Shown piece by piece: positions 31,151-40,598 of a DNA stretch of 64,000 nt. The position numbers were made by a program, and so were the translations under genes. The DNA is from Pogostemon cablin (lineage: Eukaryota; Streptophyta; Magnoliopsida; Lamiales; Lamiaceae), in the NCBI GenBank assembly GCA_023678885.1, contig CM043013.1, positions 14,540,791 to 14,604,790 of the forward strand, written 5' to 3'. Every line of letters starts with the position of its first letter. Position 1 is the stretch's first letter. The notes beneath the pieces were generated by a model, which saw only the letters and a program-made list of their open reading frames with translations, was not told the origin of the DNA and searched no databases.

Positions 31151-31988
31151 TCAAATACGGACAATTTTACGATCACGTTTATACAACTCATGCATTAAAT
31201 TTCAAAAAAATAAAAATAAAAAAGTGTGAATAATAAACATCACGAATAGACTCATCATCCTTTTTTCTTTTTTATTAGTATTTTTTTAAAAAGATAAGCA
31301 TGCAAGCAAAATGCAAACTACTCTAGCAAATTAATTAATAAGCGTGATAAATTCATTGCTCCCTCACCCCACATAGAGATAAATGTGTGTTTATATTTTA
31401 ATGATAATGTATAATATTTAGCTGTAAATTTATTTTTTTATTTATTCATTATTTTTATCTGTAACTTTAAATTGAATTAATAAGAAATTATGTAATGGCT
31501 AAAATTTGATTGCCTCCAAATCCCACATTTTTCGAAAGGTATATCATTTGATATTAAATGGTATACCCTTTAGTATAAAAAGGTATATCCTTTATTTTCT
31601 TATGGTATACCATTTAGTATAAGAACATGTACCTTTATTTTTTTTAAAAAAAATAATTTTTTAATAAAATATTTATACTATTCATATTTCAACCAATCTT
31701 TTTATTTAAAACTATACCCTTATTAACTAAAGTGTATACTTTTTAAAACAAAATGTTGTATTTTACCAACCTTGTGCACCCGGGGATACAAGAGACCAAC
31801 TTTTATGTAATACTATAGTAGAACTTTGTATGTTTGTTTTGAGTTTATGTGGGGTTTGAAAATCTTGAATTGTGGTATATATTTGTTTAATAAATTTTTT
31901 TTATCATTATTTTTTATTTTTAACTTTATGTAAAATTAATATATATAATGTGTGTGTGTGGTGATATGTGTAAAACAACAGTAAAATA
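31151..31988. other. AT-rich intergenic stretch
   Basis: No gene seen. At 31536-31640 a GGTATACC/GGTATATC palindrome recurs four times with TTTAGTATAA spacers. Nothing else recognisable. Confidence 0.5.
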
Positions 31989-32153
31989 CTCCCTCAGCCC
32001 TTATGTAAGAGTCTCATTTTACTATTTTGGTTGTTCCACCAAAAGGATCTCATTTCCTTTTTGGACACATGAAGTCCACTCACACCCACTAATACAATTA
32101 AAATATGGAGCCCACACACCCACTAATACAATTACCCACCACCAGGGAGGGAG
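31989..32153. mobile_element. Stowaway-type MITE
   Basis: 165 bp, left CTCCCTCAGCCCTTATG, right CAGGGAGGGAG, flanked by TA (31987-31988, 32154-32155). Internal TCTCATTT blocks are typical of this family. Non-coding. Confidence 0.8.
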
Positions 32154-32293
32154 TATGTTAATTTTATTCACAACTAAAAAGATTGAAGTCATATACAATT
32201 ACAATTCGAAACAAAAATCAAACCACTTATTTACTCAACAAATAATCAAATATATACACAGATGGAGCCAGTATGGCACTGGTCCCCTAGAAA

Positions 32294-32385
32294 ATTAGTG
32301 AGGCGTGGTCTAGTGGTTTAGCTGTCCCCCTTGTGGGCGCATCACTAGTTTGAAACCTGTTCAGCCATTCTTTCTTATGTTTTGT
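32294..32385 (+). mobile_element. SINE-like tRNA-derived head
   Basis: GTGAGGCGTGGTCTAGTGGTT resembles a pol III A box, and AGTTTGAAACCTG about 30 bp on resembles a B box (GGTTCGAATCC type). A T-rich tail follows. Too diverged and short to be a tRNA gene. Class inferred from the two boxes only. Confidence 0.4.
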
Positions 32386-32639
32386 TTTAATAATATTATT
32401 TTTCTTTTATATTTAATCATTCTTTTTTTCGTTTAAATTTTTAATATTTATCTATATTTAATTTTTATTCCCTTTCAAAGGCATCTCTTTAGTCCCATGC
32501 ATGGTATGTTTTGTTTTTTATTTTTTTCTTTTATATTCAATTATTTTGTTTTCATTTAAATTTTAAATATATTTAATATTCATCTATATTTTTAAATTAT
32601 TTTCTCTTTCAAAGGCATCTCTTTAGTTTCATGCTTGGC
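32375..32639. repeat. Tandem duplication of about 130 bp
   Basis: Two direct copies, each TATGTTTTGTTTT..CTTTTATATT..TTTCAAAGGCATCTCTTTAG..CATGC, at about 32375-32505 and 32506-32639. The second copy ends where virus-like sequence seems to begin. Confidence 0.6.
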
Positions 32640-32946
32640 TGACGAAGGGCTGAGCAAATATGTCATCACGAGGAGGACTGTATATTTTGACTGTCGGAAC
32701 CTTATTGCCCAAAGCAACTATACTAATATCCACCTTCACACCATAGATAAACAATTAGATAGGATTGAAGGACATGTTCAAAACATTACAAACTTTAATG
32801 TTTTCCCTATTAAAAAATTCCTTTTTAAACCTTTTCAAGTATCCAAATCCAGCGCCAAGAGTATTTTTGACAATAAAAACGACTTTGTAAAAGAACGCCA
32901 AACACAACTTTCTAAAATTATTGAAAACGCTAGCCATGATCCCGCA
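32635..32946 (+). pseudogene. Unrecognised coding remnant left of the viral promoter
   Basis: A 104-codon open frame. The C-terminal two thirds looks like real protein: amphipathic IDKQLDRIEGHVQNI followed by a Lys/Phe-rich PIKKFLFKPFQ block. In a circularly permuted viral insert this position would hold the 3' end of the genome, so it may be the tail of a viral reading frame. I do not recognise a domain. The true start is unclear because the first residues read into the neighbouring repeat. Confidence 0.4.
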
Positions 32947-33125
32947 TAACGCGGGAGCATTGTTCCCCAAAGCAGAAGCACACTAGTATGGCACTACATG
33001 AGGAAATATTGCACAGAGATACTTCGTGATAATTACAAAATTGTCACTCCACTTTTGCAGAAAAGTCCCTACAGCTGATAATTGAAGACTCTTCCAAAAT
33101 TGCGAGACAGCCCTTTCCAATTGTC

Positions 33126-33133
33126 TATATAAA
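33126..33133 (+). promoter_or_regulatory. Putative caulimovirid promoter TATA box
   Basis: TATATAAA about 560 bp upstream of the tRNA-Met site. In caulimoviruses the genomic promoter lies a few hundred bases before this site. Downstream, AGAAAGGCAGGAG and a leader free of long frames follow. Placement inferred from layout. Confidence 0.5.
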
Positions 33134-33237
33134 GAACATGTTACACAGAAGAAAGGCAGGAGTTGGGATAGAGTTCTGAGAGCTTTTAAAATTTCGAGAG
33201 TTTTTTTAGAGTTTTGAGTGTCCTGAGAATCTTGTAT

Positions 33238-33630
33238 TACTTGAGAAGTCTTAGTATCAAGTATAATTCTAAGAGTGATAAAACCTTGAGAAGTCTGAGT
33301 ATCAAGGAAACATTTGAGTGATAGTAGAAAGGGTGAGTGTTACAAATATATGAAACTTTGGGAAGTCTGAGTACCAAGGTATTGAACAAAACAATAACAT
33401 CTTATTCGAAAATATATTTTCTATTCAAAGCACTCTTCACATCTACATAATATGGACGGCCCAGCCGCCTTCTAACATAGATAAAATCCCTCCCCTTTTC
33501 GACTGGCATCTTGACAGACGGATATCCTTTACTAACTCCTCCTCTCCCCGACTGACATTTCCGACAGTCAAAATATATTCTACTAACTAAATCCCCTCCC
33601 CGACTGGAATCTTGACAGTCAAATATCATA
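33238..33630 (+). repeat. Two sets of short repeats in the viral leader
   Basis: First set: TTGAGAAGTCTGAGTATCAA and variants three times (33238-33384). Second set: CCCCGACTGG.ATCTTGACAG and variants three times (33480-33625), each with complementary CAGTC/GACTG halves. They could form stems in the leader RNA. Confidence 0.6.
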
Positions 33631-33688
33631 ATAACTTATAAATTCTCATATTACAAAATGTTTACACTCTTTACTCCTGCGACCTCTC

Positions 33689-33701
33689 TGGTATCAGAGC
33701 C
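33689..33701 (+). other. tRNA-Met primer-binding site of the caulimovirid
   Basis: TGGTATCAGAGCC is an exact match to the complement of the initiator tRNA-Met 3' end, used by caulimovirids to start minus-strand DNA. There is no LTR just upstream, which argues against an LTR retrotransposon. Confidence 0.75.
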
Positions 33702-33768
33702 AAGGAGAGTGTAAAAGATATTCATTTTGTTTATTTCTTGGTGATAATCAGGTGATTACTGAGTCCCC

Positions 33769-34221
33769 TTGCCTAAGTGTTATAGGATCTACAACCAGGT
33801 ACGTTCTATTCTTAATACTCTTAGGATTGTAAGTAATCCTTTGTTATTGCATGAAGTAAAAATGATTTCCTTTTTACAACGCTCTTTCTCGAATGCCTCT
33901 GATGGCAACACTTCCAATCCGAAGAAACTAGTTCAATCCGAAGAAATAATTATCGAAGATTTTAATAAATCTATCGATGATTGGAAAATCCCAAAAATTT
34001 CTAAAGATGAAATCTATGAAACATCTAAATTCCTTTCATTCCCTACTGATTTTGCTATCAAAACCGAAGAAAGAGACATCCAACTTTCAAACCCTTCGAA
34101 ACCATTACTTTACTCTCTCAAGCATCGCTCGATAAACACTCCTCTGTAGGCTACAATACGTCAGCATAGGATTAGTACAAACAAGTATAAAACCTCTTAC
34201 TAAAGAAGGTCTTGACGCCTC
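33769..34221 (+). pseudogene. Caulimovirid movement-protein region, N-terminal part
   Basis: Encodes the start of a 30K-type movement protein (plasmodesmal transport), to judge from the part on the far side of the Tat element. The start may be the ATG at 33769 or at 33862 (MISFLQRSFS). The frame is open to 34149, then a frameshift is needed to reach the sequence that continues at the insertion point. The Tat LTR (34222) cuts it at the GCCTC target site, so the gene is broken by both frameshift and insertion. Confidence 0.65.
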
Positions 34222-35175
34222 TGTAGGCAATTAAATTTTATTGCCTAAATAAATAAAATGTATTGGAAAATATATTAAATATTAATTAAATATTTATTTA
34301 TTAAGGAATTTATATAAATTAATTCTTAAAATGAATAAATAAGTAATTGATAATTAATATAATTATTTGAGCCCAAATCCAAGTCAAAAGGGCCCAATTC
34401 AAGTCAAAGGGGCTCAATCCGAGTTAAGTGGGCCTGACTAAGGTCAACAAGTCCAGCAAATCAAGTCCAGCAGGCCTAATTAAATTATATAGGGCCAAAT
34501 CAAGTCCAGCATGCCTAATAAAATTATATAAGCCTAAATCAAATCCAGCAGGCCCAATTAAATTAAATTAGCCTGTATCCAGTCCAGCAGGCTTAATTAA
34601 AGAAGAAAAGCCCAACATATTTTTTCAAGGAGAAAATATCTCACGAGTGATTATTTTCTCTACCTATAAATAAGGGCCTACAACCCTTATTCCATTCATT
34701 CTGAAAATCCTGAAAACCAGGAGAACTCTGAAGAAACTTGGAATCTCTTGAAGATCAAGTAATTCTTCAAAGATCAATCTAGAAACGTCGTTCAATCCGA
34801 GATCAAGATGTTGAGCCCCTAAGATTCAACATTTCTTCAAATCAAGTTCATCCAACAATATTCGTGAAGTCAACGGTGTTCTACTAAATTGAATTGCGTT
34901 CTTCGCGATAAACTTTCAAGTCAACGTTTGATCCGAATAAAGGCTCGATGCCTCAAGATAAATATTTTCAAGCTTCAAGTCTCAAACTCGAGCTCGGACA
35001 GGCTTCATCCGAAGATCCGACTCAAAAAGTTGGAAAAGTCAAGAAATCAACTCAAGAGAGGAATCAGAGGATAACTAGAGACTGCTTACTCAATTCTCAA
35101 GTTCAATACATCTTAAATTTTCTTTGTAATTTCTTTTGTGTTTATTATTTAATAAATACAAAATTTGTTGTTAAA
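34222..35175 (+). repeat. 5' LTR of the Tat element
   Basis: 954 bp, TGTAGGCAATTAAATTTTAT to ..TTTGTTGTTAAA (the final CA has become AA). TATAAATA at 34665-34672. A run of CAAGTCCAGCAGGCC-like short repeats occupies 34430-34600. Confidence 0.9.
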
Positions 35176-35178
35176 AAT

Positions 35179-35198
35179 TTTGGCACGCCGGGTGGGAC
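35179..35198 (+). other. Primer-binding region of the Tat element
   Basis: TTTGGCACGCCGGGTGGGAC a few bases inside the 5' LTR, the form common in Tat-type elements. I did not assign the tRNA. Confidence 0.6.
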
Positions 35199-35250
35199 AG
35201 TTTCTACCTCTCATCTCCTCTTCACATAAGCAAAGTAAGATGACTCCACT

Positions 35251-36798
35251 ATGAGTCAAAATCAACAGATCAGCTTCCGTCTTCAAGTTTTCGAAACTAC
35301 AAGTTGAAGACGTTAATGTTACAACCAAAAGCATGTCAAAGATGGCACGATCTGAAGCCTCTTCAGAGATAAAATCTTCAGTTGGAGTTACCTCTAGAGT
35401 AATCCTATATGATGATAAAGATGAGGACAGCGACACTGCTAGCTCAACTCCTCTACTTGAAGAAAGTTCATCGTCTGATTCATCCGTAGCCTAAGCTATG
35501 GTAACAAACACGTCGTCTGTCGAAGAGCAATTAACAAGCTTAACTGAATCTGGTGTTGCACTTGCCAAACAGAATCAAGAACAGAGTACTTTGATCTTCA
35601 AATTAATGGAGAAAATGACAGGTGTTGAAACTAGCCATGCAAACGAGAAGCAAGATGAAGATACTGAAAATGAAGTAAATGACTCCGCGAAATATCAGTC
35701 GACGAAAAAAGGGTGATTGAAGAAGAATTGAAAATTTTCCATAATGGAATGGTTCCTGACAGCCAGCTAAAAAGCATTATACTTGGGACAATGAAGGACC
35801 AATTTGTAGAGAGCTCCAAGCCTTCATTCATGTATGCTAAGCCTTTTACTAGAAGAATTGACAACTTGAAGATGCCACCGAACCATCAACCTCCCAAGTT
35901 CCAACAGTTTGATGGCAAAGGTAATCCAAGGCAACATATAGCACATTTCATTGAAACGTGCAATGATGTTGGCACTGACGGAGATCATATGGTGAGATAA
36001 TTCATTCGTTCTCTAAAGGGAAATGTTTTTGAATGGTACACCGACTTGGAGGCCGATTCTACAGAAAGTTGGGATCAGATGGAATCTCAATTCCTTAACC
36101 GTTTCTATAGTACTAGGAGAACGGTTAGCATGATGGGAGTTGACTAACACCCGTCAATTAAAAGAAGAGTCAATAATTGAGTACATTAATCGATGGAGAA
36201 ATCTGAGCTTAAATTGTAAAGATCAACTGTCTGAAATTTCTGGCATTGATATGTGCACTCAAGGAATGCAGTGGAGTCTTCGTTACATACTTCTTTATGG
36301 GATTCAGCCTAAAACCTTCGAAGACTTGGCCATAAGAGCTCACGACATGGAGCTAAGTATGGGGATAAGTGGAGTTGTAGAGCCACTGATTTTTGGATCC
36401 TACAAGTACAAAGAAAAGCAAGAGGCCAGAAAAGGGGGCAAACCCTACAATAAATCTTATGAAAAAAGAGTCCATGGCGACAAATGCATCAACCATCAAA
36501 TTTCAAAGGAATGAGAATGAAAAAGATGATAAAATAAAAAATGATGCTCAAGAAAGGGGCAGAGAAGATTGACCTTGAAAGAGATGCAAGAAAGGAAATA
36601 CCCATTCCTTGATTCGAATGTCCCAGGCATATTTGATGATCTGTTCAAAGATAAACTTATCGAGCTTTCGGAAATGAAGCGACCAGAAGAGGCGGGACAA
36701 ACTGACAATCAGAAATACTACAAGTATCATAAACTAGTGGGCCACTCTATCAAAGATTGCTTTGTATTTAAAGACAAAGTTATGCGATTGGTAGAGCA
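35251..36798 (+). pseudogene. gag: Tat gag, broken and cut by the LINE
   Basis: Capsid and nucleocapsid region of the Tat polyprotein. Recognisable blocks in order: RIDNLKMPPNHQPPKFQQFD, HIAHFIETCND, a FIRSLKGN..FEWYTDLE block, FLNRFYSTRRTVSM, EYINRWRNLSLNCKDQLSE, FEDLAIRAHDMELSM, LKEMQERKYPFLDSNVPGI and EMKRPEEAG, then a YYKYHKLVGHS.KDCFVFKDK segment. Stops occur near 35714 and 35998, with frameshifts near 36143 and 36540. The LINE interrupts it at 36798; the sequence resumes at 44402. Confidence 0.85.
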
Positions 36799-36949
36799 GA
36801 TGAGAGAGATGAGAGAGAGAGAGCACCCCCACCGTCGTCCCCCCACCAACTAAACTGCTATCCACCACCGTCACCAACCCCAACCCCGCAGCCGTCCACA
36901 TTCCCACAGCAACCCCAAATCTTTCACCCCAATATCAGGAGCCACCATA

Positions 36950-37424
36950 AGATTACACATCCTAAGGAACGATATCAAAGGAGCATCAGAGTGTTTGTGT
37001 CAAACTTTCTGCCGGGATGGAATACGAAAGACTTCTTTAAATGGATTAGAAGTTTTGGCAGAGTGAGAGATATTTACATTGCAAATAAGTGAACAAAGAT
37101 CGGTAGAAGATTCGGCTTTGTGAGTTTCATGGATGAGACAGATTCATCTCGATTGGCCAATATCATCGGCAGAGCATGGATCGGCACTTACAAAGTCCAG
37201 GCAAACATTGAACGTGTCCAAGACGGAATATTGAGGCAAGAAAGATACTCCTCTAGAAGTAACCAAGTTCTTTCTTTAAACTCTTTCAGAAAGGACAAAA
37301 GCTATGCAGAAGTCGCAAGGTCCCCGACAGCTAAGGCACATGAAGAAGGTGGAGGTCGGGTTAAGAATATTTTGGAGTTCACTCCAACTGAAAGTGACCT
37401 TAAATGGGCAGAACAAGGTCGAGT
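36950..37424 (+). pseudogene. LINE ORF1, N-terminal part with RRM
   Basis: RNA-binding ORF1 protein of the LINE, which coats its RNA. The frame reads RVFVSNFLPGWNTKDFFKWI and FGRVRDIYIANK, a TGA where a CGA (Arg) is expected, then GRRFGFVSF and IGTYKVQANI: RNP2 and RNP1 motifs of an RRM. A basic SYAEVARSP stretch follows. It is cut at 37424 by the solo LTR after ..WAEQGRV. The first ATG of the original frame is not certain. Confidence 0.75.
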
Positions 37425-39052
37425 TGTGATTAGAGCTATTTTCACCTAGATTTTAGTGTCTTTTTATATGTGTTTTCGTATTATTTTATTCGTATTTTAT
37501 ATGTTATTTGGTTGTGTTTTGTGTTTTTATTGAAATGTGTGTGAATAAGGAAGATGTAGGAAAAAGCAGATCTCAATTCAGAGTTGAAACGAGGAAGAAC
37601 GAGCCAAAACAGTGAAGAAATACAGGAGCCAGCACCAACACGGGCTGTGTAGCCAACACGGCCCTGTAAGAAGTGGCCGTGTGCCGACATCAGAAGAGCC
37701 AACACGACCACCTTGTGCCCGTTTTACAACACACGACTCGTGTTGCAGCACACGAGCCGTGTTGCGTAACACGGCCCTGTAAGGAGAGGCCGTGCGGCAG
37801 CATCAGAAGACACAACACGGCCACCTTGTGGCCGTGTTGCAGAGCACGACTCGTGCCGTGTACATTCCTGCTGAAATTTCCAGATCCTTCTAGAAGCCTC
37901 CATAGGGGTATAAATACCCCTTTATTCAACAATTGGAAAAAGATCCGAAATTCCCATCTTCTACACATACATCACACACCATTTCTTCCATTTTCCACCT
38001 TCATCTTCATCCATCTTCATCCATCTTCATCCACTTTCATCCACCCATCAAATCTTCCATTTTTTGTGCTAAAGACTTCAAAATCAAGAGCTAGAGGTGG
38101 AGATCAAGAAGAATAGAAGATTCTCTTCAAGAAATTGATAGGGAAGAATCCATTCATTTTGTATTTCTTTAGATCTAAGACTATGGGTATTTGTAAAGAA
38201 TCATTTATTTGTTTTGTTACCCTTATCATGTTAGGCTAATCCCTCTAGTGGGATTAGGAGCATGAAGAGCATATTAGATTTATATTATCATGTGGATTAA
38301 ATTGGTTTTTGATTTAATTGATGTTGATTTCTATTCATGGAGTTTAATTGTCTTGATGTTGTGATGGCATGGTTTGTTATTCATAATTGATTATTGGTTT
38401 AATGGATTGTTGATCAATGAATTAATTTATGGTGATTAAATGCTATCATGATGTTCATGTATGTATTGCTTGGAGTGAGACGGAAACGACCCTCTATAGT
38501 ATTAGGAAGGCATGAATAGACATTGAGTTTGGGTTTGACAGAAAGGATATTTGAATTCAATGAGGGGAACCAATCCATTCGTTGGCCTTAGTACACAAAA
38601 AGGGAGAGTTTAATCTAACTAGTACCTAGATGGAAGGGGTTAATGTTGGGCTTTGATCTTAAGTGCTTTTGGGAGTCTAAAATGGATCAACAACCTTTGT
38701 AACCCGAAAGGGAGCTTAGGATACAATCGTGATCACCCTTAGTCTACATCAATTGAGTTGAATTCCTTTTGCATGATAATATGAATCGAGTGTGCTTGGA
38801 TGTTTCTAATCCCATGTTTTTCCATACTTGAACTTTAGCACCCATTTTCTTTACTTGTTATTCATCTTTACTTGTCGTTTCTCTTATTTGCTATTTTTAT
38901 TTACTTGCTACTTGCTTAAGTGGTAAATCAATCTCAAAACCCCCTATCATCTTTACAAAAACGACATGAACATGAGCTCACGTATTTTTCTAGTCCGAAC
39001 ATAACTCCTTTGTGGATTGATAATTTTTCTTGGGATATACTACTACAACGAT
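37425..39052 (+). mobile_element. Solo LTR of the Athila-like family inside LINE ORF1
   Basis: From TGTGATTAGAGCTATTTTCACC it follows the array LTRs through CTAGATTTTAGTGTCTTTTT, the GGCCGTG cluster, TTCTAGAA (37888-37895) and GGGGTATAAATACCCC (37905-37920), but is clearly diverged. CGAGT occurs on both sides (37420-37424, 39053-39057), and removing it rejoins ORF1 at ..GRV. The 3' end is not a standard CA, so the right boundary may be off by a few bases. Confidence 0.75.
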
Positions 39053-40598
39053 CGAGTATTCTTGCTCGTGAGTGCTACAAAAATAGGCAAACAAGTAGGT
39101 AGATGCAAAGATTCTGTTTCTTTGGAGGTAGTAACAGCTGGTATTGTTCAAAGAGGGTATAGGGGTACTCAAATTATTCCCTTTGGTCCAAGATGTGTTT
39201 ACATTCATTCTGAAGAAGAGTCAGCCATTAGTAATCTATTAAAAGAGGAAAAGAAGTGGTTGGATCAATGGTTTGAGACACTGAGAATATGGAAACCAAC
39301 GGATTCTGCAAGTGAGAGATCGGTATGGCTTTCAATTTTTGGAGTCCCATTACATGCTTGGAATAAAACAACGTTTGAATCTATTGTTCATAATATGGGT
39401 TCCATCATAGAGATTGATAAAAGTACTCTCTCGAAATCTATTTTGGATAAAGGGCGCGTAAAAGTATCAACTCCTATTATGGATTTCATTCGGGCATCAG
39501 TTAACATAATAGTGAATGGAGAAAATTTTACAATCCACATCATGGAAGAACAACTCCAATCTGTCATGGAGAAGGAGTTCCAAGTGGACTGGAATTCAGA
39601 TTCAGAGGTGGCATCATCACAGTATGCTCCGTCGTCAGGATCGGAGGTTGAACTCGTCGAATCGGATTCCAATCAGGATCCGGTTTCGACAAATAGAGGA
39701 GGAGTGGAAGATTCTAGAATGCATGGGGAAGCGAAAAAGGTGAACTTTCCCCAAGGCGCAGCCGACTTTTACAACTGTGCGAGCAATTTTTCAGAGGAAA
39801 ATTTTGAAAAAATGGAAGATTGCAACGTTAGGTGTAATAATGGCGCCGAAGATAATCATTACACCAAGTCATTGGTCGGGCCTTTTGATGCTGAAGAGGT
39901 CGAGGATAACCAAATTGAGGGCCCAGATAATACTTCTTTGGAGAGGGAGAGAGTGCATGGGCCTAAATTAGGCCCAATTAATAATGGAGAAAATTTTGGT
40001 GAAGCCCATATCATGGAAAACCCAAGTTTAGATACCAACCATAGGTGGAAAAGCCCAACGAAGTTACTAAGGCAGCTGACTGCGGAGAGATCCAGACTAC
40101 TCAAAATTCAGATCCATTTGAGTTGATGCCCATTATCCAAAAAATATTCACAAATCGAAAAACTGAAAGTACCAAATTAGTTCATTCTAAACATGTGTCG
40201 GTGAATGAACTATGAAAAGAGAACAACAAAGATGGGGAATCGGTGGTTGAAGGAAAGAAATATCCAAAAGTATTTTCCAAAAGAAAACAGCAAAGGCCCA
40301 GAGATGGAAGCACAAGCAAGAAATTAGGCCCCAAGGCAAGTATTAATCCAAATACTTCTCCCACAGACAGTGATATTCAATGATGCAACGAAGCTTTTTG
40401 GAAGAGGAGTACAGAGGAAGATTCTTCAGCTATTTGTGAGGTTAGTTACAAACTAGGTTTTGTTAATAGCGCATCTAAAAAGGAGTTGAAATGGATTTTA
40501 AACAACATGGAAGAAAGAGATAGAAGAGTAAAGATAGAATCCAAGAAAATTGATTGCGGAAAGAAGCTTTGCGAGGAAGGAGGTCTTGCAGGTAATTA
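39053..40598 (+). pseudogene. LINE ORF1, C-terminal part with DUF4283-type domain
   Basis: Continues ORF1 after the solo LTR. Blocks typical of plant L1 ORF1: RGYRGTQIIPFGPRCVYIH, WLDQWFETLRIWKP, ERSVWLSIFGVPLHAWN, MGSIIEIDKSTL, GRVKVSTPIMDFI and an INVNGE.FTI-like strand. An acidic, low-complexity stretch follows. The frame ends at 40126. A shifted reading continues with EVSYKLGFVNSASKKELKWI to about 40598, so ORF1 has at least one frameshift besides the LTR insertion. Confidence 0.75.

Larger units (their letters stand above)
32640..34221 (+). mobile_element. Endogenous caulimovirid, left segment (3' end, promoter, leader, start of movement protein)
   Basis: Contiguous plus-strand segment with the order expected for an integrated plant pararetrovirus: a coding remnant, a TATA box, a long leader with a tRNA-Met primer site, then a movement-protein-like region cut by the Tat LTR. 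No flanking LTRs of its own. Identification rests on the movement-protein and RT similarities (here, 59350-60108 and 62671-64000) plus the TGGTATCAGAGCC site. Genus not decided; Florendovirus or Petuvirus-like is a guess. Confidence 0.7.

Noticed and set aside
32294..32385. A tRNA gene
   Set aside because: A- and B-box-like words are present but no cloverleaf with paired acceptor and anticodon arms can be drawn; a SINE head fits better.
33402..33629. Minus-strand 75-codon frame with repeated RGG-like units
   Set aside because: It mirrors the triple CCCCGACTG repeat of the viral leader; no independent support.
37481..38116. Frames of 76-147 codons on both strands
   Set aside because: All lie in the Athila-like solo LTR, matching the non-coding promoter and leader part of the array LTRs.
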